Shown piece after piece: positions 47,004 through 54,760 of a DNA stretch of 64,000 nt. The first letter of the stretch is position 1. The number at the start of each line of letters is the position of its first letter. Below the pieces are notes generated by a model that worked only from the letters and a program-made list of their open reading frames with translations, did no database searches and was not told the DNA's origin. Made by a program: the position numbers and the translations under genes. The DNA is from Crenothrix sp043729335 (GTDB taxonomy: Bacteria; Pseudomonadota; Gammaproteobacteria; Methylococcales; Methylomonadaceae). The DNA lies in assembly GCF_043729335.1 (NCBI RefSeq), contig NZ_JAYTLQ010000007.1, positions 1 through 64,000 of the forward strand, read 5' to 3'.

Positions 47004-47752
47004 AACTGAAAAGTGGCTATCATGGGCACATGATCGGACAAATTCCGCCATGGCGCGTGCATTAAACGTTCACAGGATAACGGCTGCAAACCCCGATAAT
47101 AGATACGATCTACGGACAAAAAAGGCAGCCACGCCGGAAAGGTTCTAGGCCTGCAACTGTGTAAACTGTAAAACGCTTCTTGCAAGTTTAAATGCTTGGA
47201 AAAATAATCTTCCGCCACACATGTCCAATCGTTAAAGTCTCCGGCGACAATTAATGGTGCATCATGGGGTACATGGCTGTCGATACGGTCACATAATATG
47301 GCAATCTGCCTTTGGCGCTCTATTGCAAACAAACCAAAATGAATGCAAATAATGTGTATGGGTTTATGGGTTTTAGGTGTGTCGATAACACCGTGCAAAA
47401 GGCTGCGGCTGGCTTGGCGAAACGATGAAACATTGATATTTTCCCAGCTTAGCAATGGAAATTTACTTAATATGGCATTACCATGATGGCCGTTACTGTA
47501 AGTCGCATTTTTGCTATAGGCATAGTGAGGCCACGCCTCTTTCGCTAAAAACTCAACCTGTGCACAATCCGGCCAGTCATTGATACGCTGTTCGTGGCCT
47601 TGATGTTCGCCTTGCATTTCTTGCAAAAATAGCACATCGGCATCGACACTCAGCAATGCCGTACGGATTTGATGTAAGACAAAACGCCGATTACCCGGAC
47701 TAAAGCCTTTATGAATATTATAGGTGACCACGGTTAAACGTTTTTCAGGCAT
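47000..47752 (-). CDS. Endonuclease/exonuclease/phosphatase family protein
   Basis: A 250-aa Mg-dependent phosphoesterase fold: TYNIHKG, FLQEMQGE, GNAILSKFPL, IHFGLFAIERQRQIAIL, VAGDFNDW, and SDHVPM at the end, with the catalytic Asn, Glu, His, Asp and Asp-His set. I start at 47752 (MPEKRLTVV), 20 bp after the upstream stop; there is no clear ribosome site. Its place between two lipid genes suggests a phospholipid or CDP-lipid phosphodiesterase, but nuclease activity cannot be excluded. Confidence 0.88.
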   Translation of the reverse strand: MPEKRLTVVTYNIHKGFSPGNRRFVLHQIRTALLSVDADVLFLQEMQGEHQGHEQRINDWPDCAQVEFLAKEAWPHYAYSKNATYSNGHHGNAILSKFPLLSWENINVSSFRQASRSLLHGVIDTPKTHKPIHIICIHFGLFAIERQRQIAILCDRIDSHVPHDAPLIVAGDFNDWTCVAEDYFSKHLNLQEAFYSLHSCRPRTFPAWLPFLSVDRIYYRGLQPLSCERLMHAPWRNLSDHVPMIATFQL

Positions 47753-47771
47753 AGTTGTGGAGTTCAATACA

Positions 47772-48266
47772 TTAATAAGGCCGGTTACGGATGTGCAAAC
47801 GAAACAATAGCGGTGAGACTGAGGCTTCGATGACAAAAAAAATCAATCCCGTTAATACTATATCCCATTTACCAAGCCCAAGCGCAGAATGTAACACCCA
47901 GGTTGGCAACACCGCTTCCGGAAAGACATCTAGCAACCGTGCGCGGCTACTGGAAGCAAAACCAAGACGGCGTTTGGTAAAACTCGCCAGTAAATCACCG
48001 CCAATAGATAAGGCCCCAAACCCTGCACCCAGTACAACCGATAGTCCTAGCCAGGGTGCGATCAGTGCAGGAAAAATAACCGCAGCCACTAGCCCCAGCC
48101 AGGTTTTTGAAGGCCCAAACAAAGGCCGTTGATCTGTCAACACCAAGCCACCATCCACTGATTGCGCAAAGCGTTTTCCAAACAGGTTACGCATGATAAT
48201 AGGCGCACCATTTGCAGCACTGATTAAGATTAACGCTTGGGCAATACCGTTTGGCTCAAGATTCAT
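47772..48266 (-). CDS. CDP-archaeol synthase-like (CarS/DUF46) membrane protein
   Basis: A 164-aa protein with four to five hydrophobic segments and the conserved pattern FGPSKTWLGL (residues about 50-59), GFGALSIGGDLLASFTKRR and FPEAVLPTWVL, seen in bacterial relatives of CDP-archaeol synthase (CTP:lipid cytidylyltransferase). First gene of the three-gene set with the EEP protein and the CDP-alcohol phosphatidyltransferase. Activity on a bacterial lipid is inference. Confidence 0.8.
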   Translation of the reverse strand: MNLEPNGIAQALILISAANGAPIIMRNLFGKRFAQSVDGGLVLTDQRPLFGPSKTWLGLVAAVIFPALIAPWLGLSVVLGAGFGALSIGGDLLASFTKRRLGFASSSRARLLDVFPEAVLPTWVLHSALGLGKWDIVLTGLIFFVIEASVSPLLFRLHIRNRPY

Positions 48267-48424
48267 AGTAATACCTGCTTTTGTTGAACGAAATGATTAG
48301 ATTTTACAACAAAGCTTATCAAGTTTAGCAAGGCTTTATGGCAAGCACTTAATACTCAACATACCGATAGCTTTACTAGCGCAATCTAGGTATCGTTGGC
48401 TTTAGTTTATAAGGAGCATGGACA

Positions 48425-49690
48425 ATGATTGAATTGCAAAGTTTTAAGCTGTTAGGCATTACTTTGGCAATAGGTCTGCTTATTGGCCTTGAGCGGGGCT
48501 GGCACGCCCGCGATAAAGCCGAAGGCCTGCGTATTGCGGGCTTACGTACCTATGGACTGCTTGCATTGCTGGGCGGGTTGTGTGGCATTCTTGCTGAGCA
48601 GACCGGTATTGTATTACTGGGTTTTGCATTTTTGTCACTGACCTGTGTTTTGCTGGTTGCCTACAGCAAAAGCATTAACAAATTTGAAGATTACAGCATT
48701 ACCAGCTTGATTGCCTCGTTAATCACTTTTATTTTGGGCGCGCTCACCGTATTTGGCCATAGCATCCTGGCATCGGCAACGGCGGTGGTGATTACGCTGT
48801 TACTGGGCTTTAAACCCTTGTTGCATAGCTGGCTAAACAAACTAGAACAGCAAGAATTAGATGCCACCCTAAAACTGCTGCTGATTTCCGTAGTTATATT
48901 GCCTATTCTTCCTGATCGGAGCTTTGACCCGTGGAAGATCTTTAATCCCTACCATATCTGGTGGATGGTGGTGCTGATTGCCGGTGTGTCATATCTGGGC
49001 TATTTTGCCACCCGAATTGTCGGCAACCGTCATGGCCCGGTATTAACCGGTATTTTAGGTGGCTTGGTATCTTCAACTGTTGTCACCTTAAACTTATCTC
49101 GGCTATTAAAAACGTCTCCTGGTATGCACAATGCACTGGCAGCCGGTATATTGACCGCCTGCGCCACGCTCTTTATCCGCACTTTACTATTGGCTTCCAT
49201 TGTCAATGCTGAGCTGTTTAGAATATTGGGAGCTTCAATGTTGGTCATGGCTACTGTCACTTATGTGCTGGCTTTTTTATTATGGCAAAGCAGCCTAAAA
49301 CTAGAAGTAAAACAGGATGTTAAATTTGAAAATCCTTTTCAGTTGGGTCTGGCGATAAAATTTGGCGCACTCTTGGTTGTTATCCTGTTTTTGTCCAAAC
49401 TGGGGAATATGTATTTCGGAGATAAGGGGACGTATTTTATGGCTGCCGCATCCGGTATGGCAGATGTAGACCCACTCACGCTATCCATGTCACAAATGAC
49501 TAACAATGGATTGGCGCTTAATGTAGCAGCGCATGCAATTTTTGTTGCAGTATCGGTCAATTCTGGCGTAAAAAGCATTATCGCTTTTGTTATTGGTGAT
49601 AAAGCCTTGGGTATTAGAGTTGGAGCCACATTAGCCATTGCGGTTATAGCCGGTTTAATGACGGTTTACAGCGTTTTCAGTATCGATTAG
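48425..49690 (+). CDS. MgtC/SapB and DUF4010 membrane protein
   Basis: A 421-aa inner-membrane protein. The N-terminal 130 residues are MgtC/SapB-like (ITLAIGLLIGLERGWHARDK, AGLRTYGLLALLGGLCG); the rest is DUF4010 (GNRHGPVLTGILGGLVSSTV, ASGMADVDPLTLSMSQ). AAGGAGC precedes the ATG. The last eight codons (YSVFSID and stop) lie inside a 109-bp MITE-like element, so the natural C-terminus was probably replaced on insertion. Transported species unknown. Confidence 0.87.
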   Translation: MIELQSFKLLGITLAIGLLIGLERGWHARDKAEGLRIAGLRTYGLLALLGGLCGILAEQTGIVLLGFAFLSLTCVLLVAYSKSINKFEDYSITSLIASLITFILGALTVFGHSILASATAVVITLLLGFKPLLHSWLNKLEQQELDATLKLLLISVVILPILPDRSFDPWKIFNPYHIWWMVVLIAGVSYLGYFATRIVGNRHGPVLTGILGGLVSSTVVTLNLSRLLKTSPGMHNALAAGILTACATLFIRTLLLASIVNAELFRILGASMLVMATVTYVLAFLLWQSSLKLEVKQDVKFENPFQLGLAIKFGALLVVILFLSKLGNMYFGDKGTYFMAAASGMADVDPLTLSMSQMTNNGLALNVAAHAIFVAVSVNSGVKSIIAFVIGDKALGIRVGATLAIAVIAGLMTVYSVFSID

Positions 49691-49773
49691 TTATATTCGA
49701 GGGAATACAAACCTAGGTTTGTACTCCACTACTAATAATTAATGTTATTCAACTGATATAAAAACGCTGTAAA
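49665..49773 (+). mobile_element. 109-bp MITE-like palindromic element, copy 3
   Basis: Terminal inverted repeats TTTACAGCGTTTT (49665-49677) and AAAACGCTGTAAA (49761-49773) are perfect over 13 bp. The centre ACAAACCTAGGTTTGT is a perfect palindrome. It encodes no transposase. The left end overlaps the 3' end of the MgtC-family gene and supplies its TAG stop. Confidence 0.88.
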
Positions 49774-49861
49774 TCAGGGTGATAGCCTAAGAAAAATACC
49801 GCTGCCTTTTAAAGACCGGAAGCGGTCGAATCATTACTGTCTTTACTATAAGAAGGTAAAT

Positions 49862-50644
49862 ATGTCTAAAAAACAAAGCAACATAAGCGAAAAACAGCGT
49901 TATAAAGAAACGCTTAAAGCCTTACAGATAGAACTGGTTAAACTGCAAAACCACATCATCAAGCATGATGATAAAGTGCTTATAATTTTTGAAGGCCGCG
50001 ATGCTGGCGGTAAAGACGGCACCATAAAGCGCATCACGCAATATTTAAGCCCTAGAGAAACCCGCATTGTCGCGCTGGGCAAGCCTTCCGACCGTGATCT
50101 TGGTACTTGGTATTTTCAGCGCTTTACGCAATATCTTCCATGCACACAGGAAATTGTCTTGTTCAACCGCAGTTGGTATAACCGTGCCGGTGTTGAAAAG
50201 GTCATGGAATTTTGCAGCAATGAGCAATATCATGAATTTTTGGAAGCAGTGCCCGAATTTGAGCAAATGCTGGTACGCTCGGGCATAAAGTTGTTTAAAT
50301 ACTATCTGGACATCAGTAAAAAAGAACAGAAAAAACGTTTGAAAGACCGCTTACAAAATCCACTCAAACAATGGAAAATAAGCCCTATCGACAAAGCGGC
50401 GCAAAAACATTGGCATGAATACAGCGAAGCACGCAATGTTATGTTTGCCAGAACCCATAATATGGTTGCGCCGTGGACGGTGGTGCGTGCCGATAATAAA
50501 CAGTCGGCGCGTATTAATGTGATTAAAGACATCTTGTTCCGTCTTGATTATTCGGGCAAAAAAGAAAATTTAATACTCCCTGACGCAGATATTGTTTTCA
50601 ATTATGCAGAAAGCTATCTGGAAAATGGCATGATTGCGCCTTAA
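49862..50644 (+). CDS. ppk2: Polyphosphate kinase 2
   Basis: Transfers phosphate between polyphosphate and nucleotides (usually GDP or ADP). The 260-aa length and single domain fit class I PPK2. Walker A is GRDAGGKDGTIKR (about residues 45-57), the lid region follows RETRIVALGKPSDRD, and Walker B is IVLFNRSWYNRAGVE. The C-terminal block SEARNVMFARTH ... PWTVVRADNKQSARIN is typical. AGAAGG precedes the ATG. It stands alone, convergent with glpD. Confidence 0.94.
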   Translation: MSKKQSNISEKQRYKETLKALQIELVKLQNHIIKHDDKVLIIFEGRDAGGKDGTIKRITQYLSPRETRIVALGKPSDRDLGTWYFQRFTQYLPCTQEIVLFNRSWYNRAGVEKVMEFCSNEQYHEFLEAVPEFEQMLVRSGIKLFKYYLDISKKEQKKRLKDRLQNPLKQWKISPIDKAAQKHWHEYSEARNVMFARTHNMVAPWTVVRADNKQSARINVIKDILFRLDYSGKKENLILPDADIVFNYAESYLENGMIAP

Positions 50645-50684
50645 ATGTCCTTGCAGATTGTCAAGCGAAGTCAGAACGAATCGA

Positions 50685-52274
50685 TTATTCCAAGGGAGGA
50701 AGCCGCCATTTTTGGCAACAGAGGTCGGCTTCCTGTTTGCAGATGCCCTGATCCCAATTAAGCTGTGCGGCTACAATTTCCGCCAGATGCATGATTTTGG
50801 CATGGGTCAGCTTGGCTAAAATAAGCAGGGGCATCCGGCGTCTCAACAGATCTTCCAGATGCACCACCATTTCATAACGGGCACAAAACACCAAATCGGC
50901 ATAAATAAAGGGCAAATCGGGGACAATCCGCCTGGCCCAATCCGGATTAGTCTCGATCAATTGAAAAATAACCACAACACGTTTGGCGTGCCGTCTTATC
51001 AGCCAATGGATACTGTCATCGTCAATAGCTAATTTTTTGGCTTGGGCGCTAACCGATTGAGACCAGGTTTGAAAATCTGCATCCGGTAACCACGGAAATG
51101 ACAGGCCAAAGGTTTTACAGGGCGCTTGCAGTTTTAAATTTTTACACAGCGCATCCACAATGTGGGCAGCATCTTCGCGGGCGGAGGTTATTTTTCCGCC
51201 AATCGAATTCAACAAACTATTAGGGGCTATTTTTAATTCCCAATCACGGCTTGCAGCTGACGGCGTTAATGCCGAACTCTGTTTTAGTACACGCAGTCCT
51301 GCATATTGGCCGATGATATCGGCTTCTGTCCAATGCACCGATTTGAGTAGGCGATTCGCCTCGTCCAACAGATAATCAATGTCATCTTTGTCGACTTTAA
51401 CCTGCTCAATATCGCCGCTGTAATGCGTATCGGTTGTACCCAGCAAGGTTACGCCGTACCAGGGAATCATAAAAAATACACGGCCATCTTGTTGAGCTGT
51501 TAATAACAAGGCTTCATTAGCTAGGACATTAGGCAAAATGAGATGTACGCCTTTAGTTAACCTGCACCAAGCTTGGCCTTGCAAAGTGGCAGCCAGCCAT
51601 TGGCCTGTGGTGTTAACAATTTGACGGGCATAAATATCCCCTGCCCTAGCGCCTATTTTGTCAAATACATGAGCCCCACAAAGTTGACCTTCTTTTTCGA
51701 TAAAGCCAGTCACTTCGCAGTAATTAAGCGCCACCGCACCCAGTGCTAACGCGCCATCAATCAATTCCAGCACAAAACGCGCATCATCAGTCTGCGCATC
51801 AAGATAAGTAAAGCCGCTTTTTAATGCAACGTCATTCAGATAAGGGAAATGCCGCGTAAACTCTGGGCGGTTAAAATACCGGTGCGCTTCAGAACTACCG
51901 GTAACGCTGGCCAATAAATCATAAAGAACTAAGCCTGCTTTCAAACGTAGTGCGCCCAGCCTGCTATTGGCATAAACCGGTACGCCAAATCGCAGCGGCC
52001 AGACACGGTGCGGGGCAGATTTCATGAGCATTTGGCGTTCCCGCAAGGCCTTTTTAACCAGTTTGAAATCTAATGTTTCTAAATAACGCAGCCCTCCATG
52101 GATCAGCTTGCTGGATGCAGATGAAGTGGCACAGGCCCAGTCGCCTCGGTCAACAATAGCCACTTTTAAACCGCGTAATGCAGCATCATAAGCTGTCCAG
52201 GCTCCGTAAATACCGCCGCCACAAATCAGCACATCAAAAGATTGATTATTCAATTTAGAAAAATCTCGGTTCAT
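50685..52274 (-). CDS. glpD: Glycerol-3-phosphate dehydrogenase (aerobic)
   Basis: FAD-dependent oxidation of glycerol 3-phosphate to dihydroxyacetone phosphate, feeding electrons to quinone at the inner membrane. The 529-aa length fits. FAD-binding LICGGGIYGAWTAYDAALRG at the N-terminus; SSKLIHGGLRYLE and GTTDTHYSGD are conserved family blocks; the C-terminal DAO-C domain (EMVVHLEDLLRRRMPLLI) is present. Works with GlpK encoded at 42388. It follows the membrane protein gene at 52284 by 9 bp, so the two are probably co-transcribed. Confidence 0.95.
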   Translation of the reverse strand: MNRDFSKLNNQSFDVLICGGGIYGAWTAYDAALRGLKVAIVDRGDWACATSSASSKLIHGGLRYLETLDFKLVKKALRERQMLMKSAPHRVWPLRFGVPVYANSRLGALRLKAGLVLYDLLASVTGSSEAHRYFNRPEFTRHFPYLNDVALKSGFTYLDAQTDDARFVLELIDGALALGAVALNYCEVTGFIEKEGQLCGAHVFDKIGARAGDIYARQIVNTTGQWLAATLQGQAWCRLTKGVHLILPNVLANEALLLTAQQDGRVFFMIPWYGVTLLGTTDTHYSGDIEQVKVDKDDIDYLLDEANRLLKSVHWTEADIIGQYAGLRVLKQSSALTPSAASRDWELKIAPNSLLNSIGGKITSAREDAAHIVDALCKNLKLQAPCKTFGLSFPWLPDADFQTWSQSVSAQAKKLAIDDDSIHWLIRRHAKRVVVIFQLIETNPDWARRIVPDLPFIYADLVFCARYEMVVHLEDLLRRRMPLLILAKLTHAKIMHLAEIVAAQLNWDQGICKQEADLCCQKWRLPPLE

Positions 52275-52283
52275 GGCAGCGTG

Positions 52284-52784
52284 TTATTTTGAAGACAATA
52301 AATCAGTATGACGATCTAATTGCTTACCACCATAACGAAGCGATAAGGCATGCCAGTTTACCCCAAAAAATAAAAACACAACAATGCCTAAACTGAATAT
52401 AAACGCTTGCGCTAATTGTAACTCATAGGGTATGGGGGTAATGCTCAACAGCAATGCCAATACAACCAGTGATGGCACCAGGCCAAAGACAATAATCAAG
52501 GCAATGATAAATACGGGTTGTTCTGCACCAGTGGGTTTGCTATGCGCAAAGCCGGTAACCACTTTAATAATAGTTTGGCCAAATAATACCGCCGAACCAA
52601 ATGATAATTCAGGGGATTCAATGATGGCGAACAATGATCTACCTACGCTTACATCTACGATTGAAATCACCACCAAGGGCAACACGATAAACAATAAATC
52701 CGCTAGCAAAGCATATAACGCAGCTTTTTGATGCGTTTGGTAAGTTTCTTCAGCGTTGCCCACAATGAATGTTTCTTTGTCCAT
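52284..52784 (-). CDS. Hypothetical membrane protein upstream of glpD
   Basis: A 166-aa protein from the ATG at 52784 (MDKETFIVGN), with AAAGGAATC upstream; the frame also opens at 52823. Four hydrophobic segments: ALLADLLFIVLPLVVISIVD, a weaker second, VFIIALIIVFGLVPSLVVLA, and AFIFSLGIVVFLFFGVNW. No family recognised. Tight spacing to glpD suggests co-transcription, which does not by itself show a role in glycerol metabolism. Confidence 0.7.
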   Translation of the reverse strand: MDKETFIVGNAEETYQTHQKAALYALLADLLFIVLPLVVISIVDVSVGRSLFAIIESPELSFGSAVLFGQTIIKVVTGFAHSKPTGAEQPVFIIALIIVFGLVPSLVVLALLLSITPIPYELQLAQAFIFSLGIVVFLFFGVNWHALSLRYGGKQLDRHTDLLSSK

Positions 52785-52856
52785 TTCACAAGATTCCTTT
52801 TTAAATGTCTTCAGCATTACCAAAATCTTAAGATGCTAAATTTCTAGCTCCCATGC

Positions 52857-53534
52857 TTATGTATTATTAGTAAGTACCAGAGCCACTTCTTCACAGCTAA
52901 TGACATCGTTATTACAGCTAAGAATATGATTTGCAAGCCGCATAATGGCCTTCCAGTTGGAGTTATCATTAATAAAGTTAAACGCTTTAGCAAAAAGTTG
53001 GTCTAATAATTCGTATTGTGGTTCCTGATCAGTAGAGTAACTTTGTAAATAATCTTTAACTAAGGCCAGATCATCATCGCCACCATAGTTTTTAAGCGAT
53101 CGCAACGTAATCAGTTTTTCATTAAAAAGCTCGTTATCCGTTTGATAGCTAAATTTAGCCTCTGCTAAAGGGCCTATAAGAAGATTAACGATATCGGCCT
53201 CAAAGGCCAAACGATATTCGTCGATAACCTGCAATTTTGTTTCATCGGCACACTTAAATTTTGAATCTAATGCCTTAAATGTTGGCATTAACGATTGAAC
53301 AAGGCGTCCGCCTTTGATTTTTGCAATGCTACCGTCTTGGCTCATTAGCCCATTGCTATCCCATAGTTGATTTACATTTTTGAATATAATTTTAAAAAAA
53401 ACCGGGGGTAGATTATAGTCACGGTTATTTAAATAAATACCGGTTGCATGTCCCGCTTCATGGTGTGCAACTCGTTGTTGATAGCCTGCTAAATTTTTAT
53501 AACGTGGCGCATCCACGGTTTTACTACGGTTCAT
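52857..53534 (-). CDS. Stand-alone peptidase M41-like protein (HEAGH motif)
   Basis: A 225-aa protein from the ATG at 53534, with GAGGGGGTGG upstream. It holds the zinc-metalloprotease motif HEAGH near residues 25-29 and a later acidic region (EADIVNLLIGPLAEAKFSY) that resembles the third-ligand helix of FtsH-type (M41) proteases. It has no AAA ATPase domain and no membrane segment, unlike FtsH. Possibly an active small protease or a regulatory relative. Neighbours give no clue to a substrate. Confidence 0.7.
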   Translation of the reverse strand: MNRSKTVDAPRYKNLAGYQQRVAHHEAGHATGIYLNNRDYNLPPVFFKIIFKNVNQLWDSNGLMSQDGSIAKIKGGRLVQSLMPTFKALDSKFKCADETKLQVIDEYRLAFEADIVNLLIGPLAEAKFSYQTDNELFNEKLITLRSLKNYGGDDDLALVKDYLQSYSTDQEPQYELLDQLFAKAFNFINDNSNWKAIMRLANHILSCNNDVISCEEVALVLTNNT

Positions 53535-53678
53535 AACCACCCCCTCAATATGTATTAATTTTTGACCGGTTGCTTGGTTTTTAAACGCGGAAAAGATCGC
53601 CTTGATGATCTTAATTCCTGTTAGCCAATCCGGAATTTATAATTTTTGTTTTAAAATGGGTTTTTTAGCGCTGTAATC

Positions 53679-53790
53679 GCCTGCCTAAATACTAGGGTGG
53701 CTATGTGACAGCGGAATATTTTTTACATAGCTAACTAAGCTTAAAGGCAGGCATGGAAACCCTCATTATTAGTTATGATGTAGGTTTCCA
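53679..53790. repeat. Two hairpin-forming inverted repeats in a 318-bp gap
   Basis: GCCTGCCT (53679-53686) pairs with AGGCAGGC (53745-53752), with further complementarity (GGCTATGT/ACATAGC) inside. Directly next to it, TGGAAACC (53754-53761) pairs with GGTTTCCA (53783-53790). The gap 53535-53852 shows no gene. Either could terminate the leftward lmo0937-type gene ending at 53853. Confidence 0.55.
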
Positions 53791-53852
53791 GGCTGCCCGA
53801 TATTATTAAATTCCCTGCTAACATCGTTTTTGCATAAGCACATAAGGTGCTG

Positions 53853-54002
53853 CTACAAAACTCGCCGGCCTTGAATGACACGCAAGATAATCACAACGAC
53901 GGCAACAACCAGCAGAATGTGAATGAATCCACCCATAGTGTATGAGGAAACCAAACCTAATGCCCACAGGACAATTAGTATGACGGCTATACTTTCAAGC
54001 AT
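53853..54002 (-). CDS. lmo0937/DUF5670-type small membrane protein
   Basis: A 49-aa protein, MLESIAVILIVLWALGLVSS then YTMGGFIHILLVVAVVVIILRVI and a basic tail. Two membrane helices joined by YTMGGFIH match the lmo0937 family, small membrane proteins of unknown function that often occur beside stress genes. AAGGAGAAG precedes the ATG at 54002. Next to a csbD gene on the same strand. Confidence 0.85.
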   Translation of the reverse strand: MLESIAVILIVLWALGLVSSYTMGGFIHILLVVAVVVIILRVIQGRRVL

Positions 54003-54178
54003 GTGCTTCTCCTTAATAGGCCGTCTATCTGACGGCAATTTAAATCACCGATAAATTAACAACGCAGACCCGCCCTACTGACGGGTTATCCACTACTCGA
54101 ATTTATCTTTTTTAACCAAGGCTTTTAAGCTGTACAGCTAGGTCTCCACGCTGGCTGCACAGCCTACTAAGGCTATTT

Positions 54179-54355
54179 TTAGTGGCCTTTTTTAATATCT
54201 TCTTTGACGTTACCTACGTTTTTTTGAACTTTGCCCACATTTTTTTGGACATTTCCTTCTACTTCCATACCTTTATCGTCCAGCATGACACCGGCAGCTT
54301 CCTTGACTTTGCCTTTAACTTCTTCGACTTTTCCTTTCACTTGATCTTTGTTCAT
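54179..54355 (-). CDS. CsbD family protein (58 aa, cytosolic)
   Basis: MNKDQVKGKVEEVKGKVKEA at the start, then DDKGMEVEGNVQKNVGKVQK. No signal peptide. TAGGAGAAT precedes the ATG at 54355. Close paralogue of 44258-44428, sharing also its upstream region (operator-like site and GACTA block), so the whole promoter-gene unit was duplicated. Confidence 0.9.
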   Translation of the reverse strand: MNKDQVKGKVEEVKGKVKEAAGVMLDDKGMEVEGNVQKNVGKVQKNVGNVKEDIKKGH

Positions 54356-54445
54356 GAGTATTCTCCTAATAATGAGTAATGACCTAAAGCGGGACGCATT
54401 TCCCACTGATCGGTTATAAGAGTACGCCTAAAATTAAAGGTAGTC

Positions 54446-54461
54446 GGTGCGGTAACGAACA
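54446..54461 (-). promoter_or_regulatory. TGTRCG-N4-CGYACA-like site 7
   Basis: On the minus strand TGTTCGTTACCGCACC followed by GACTA, 91 bp upstream of csbD at 54355. Near copy of site 6 upstream of the other csbD. Confidence 0.6.
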
Positions 54462-54513
54462 GATACGAATTAAGTTTTATAAGTATTAAAACAACAAAAC
54501 CAGCATGGCGTTA

Positions 54514-54650
54514 GTGACCGATACCCAGCGTTCGCTTAATTTTTGCCCTGCTTTGTAAGCGGGTGGCAAGCTGTCGTTATTGGCCAAAGTAACACCAGTA
54601 ACATAACCAGCATCGGACAAGTAGACGCTATCCACTGCTGATTGCGCAAA
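54514..54650. repeat. Dispersed intergenic repeat, copy B
   Basis: Shares GCGTTCGCTTAATTTT, GGCAAGCTGTCGTTATTGG, CCAAAGTAACACC and CCACTGCTGATTGCGC with copy A (37154-37276) and, inverted, with copy C (60601-60717). On the minus strand one frame reads GVTLANNDSLPPAYKAGQKL, the fullest version of the shared coding-like string. The gap 54356-54760 holds no other gene I can support. Confidence 0.65.
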
Positions 54651-54760
54651 TGGAAAAATGCAAATCGCAAAGCTATGTTGCAGAGATACTCTGAATTGCT
54701 GCTACCCTTTGAGGCAGCAACTAATGTGGGTGCTTCGTAATGCACTAATTTTGTCAGCAA

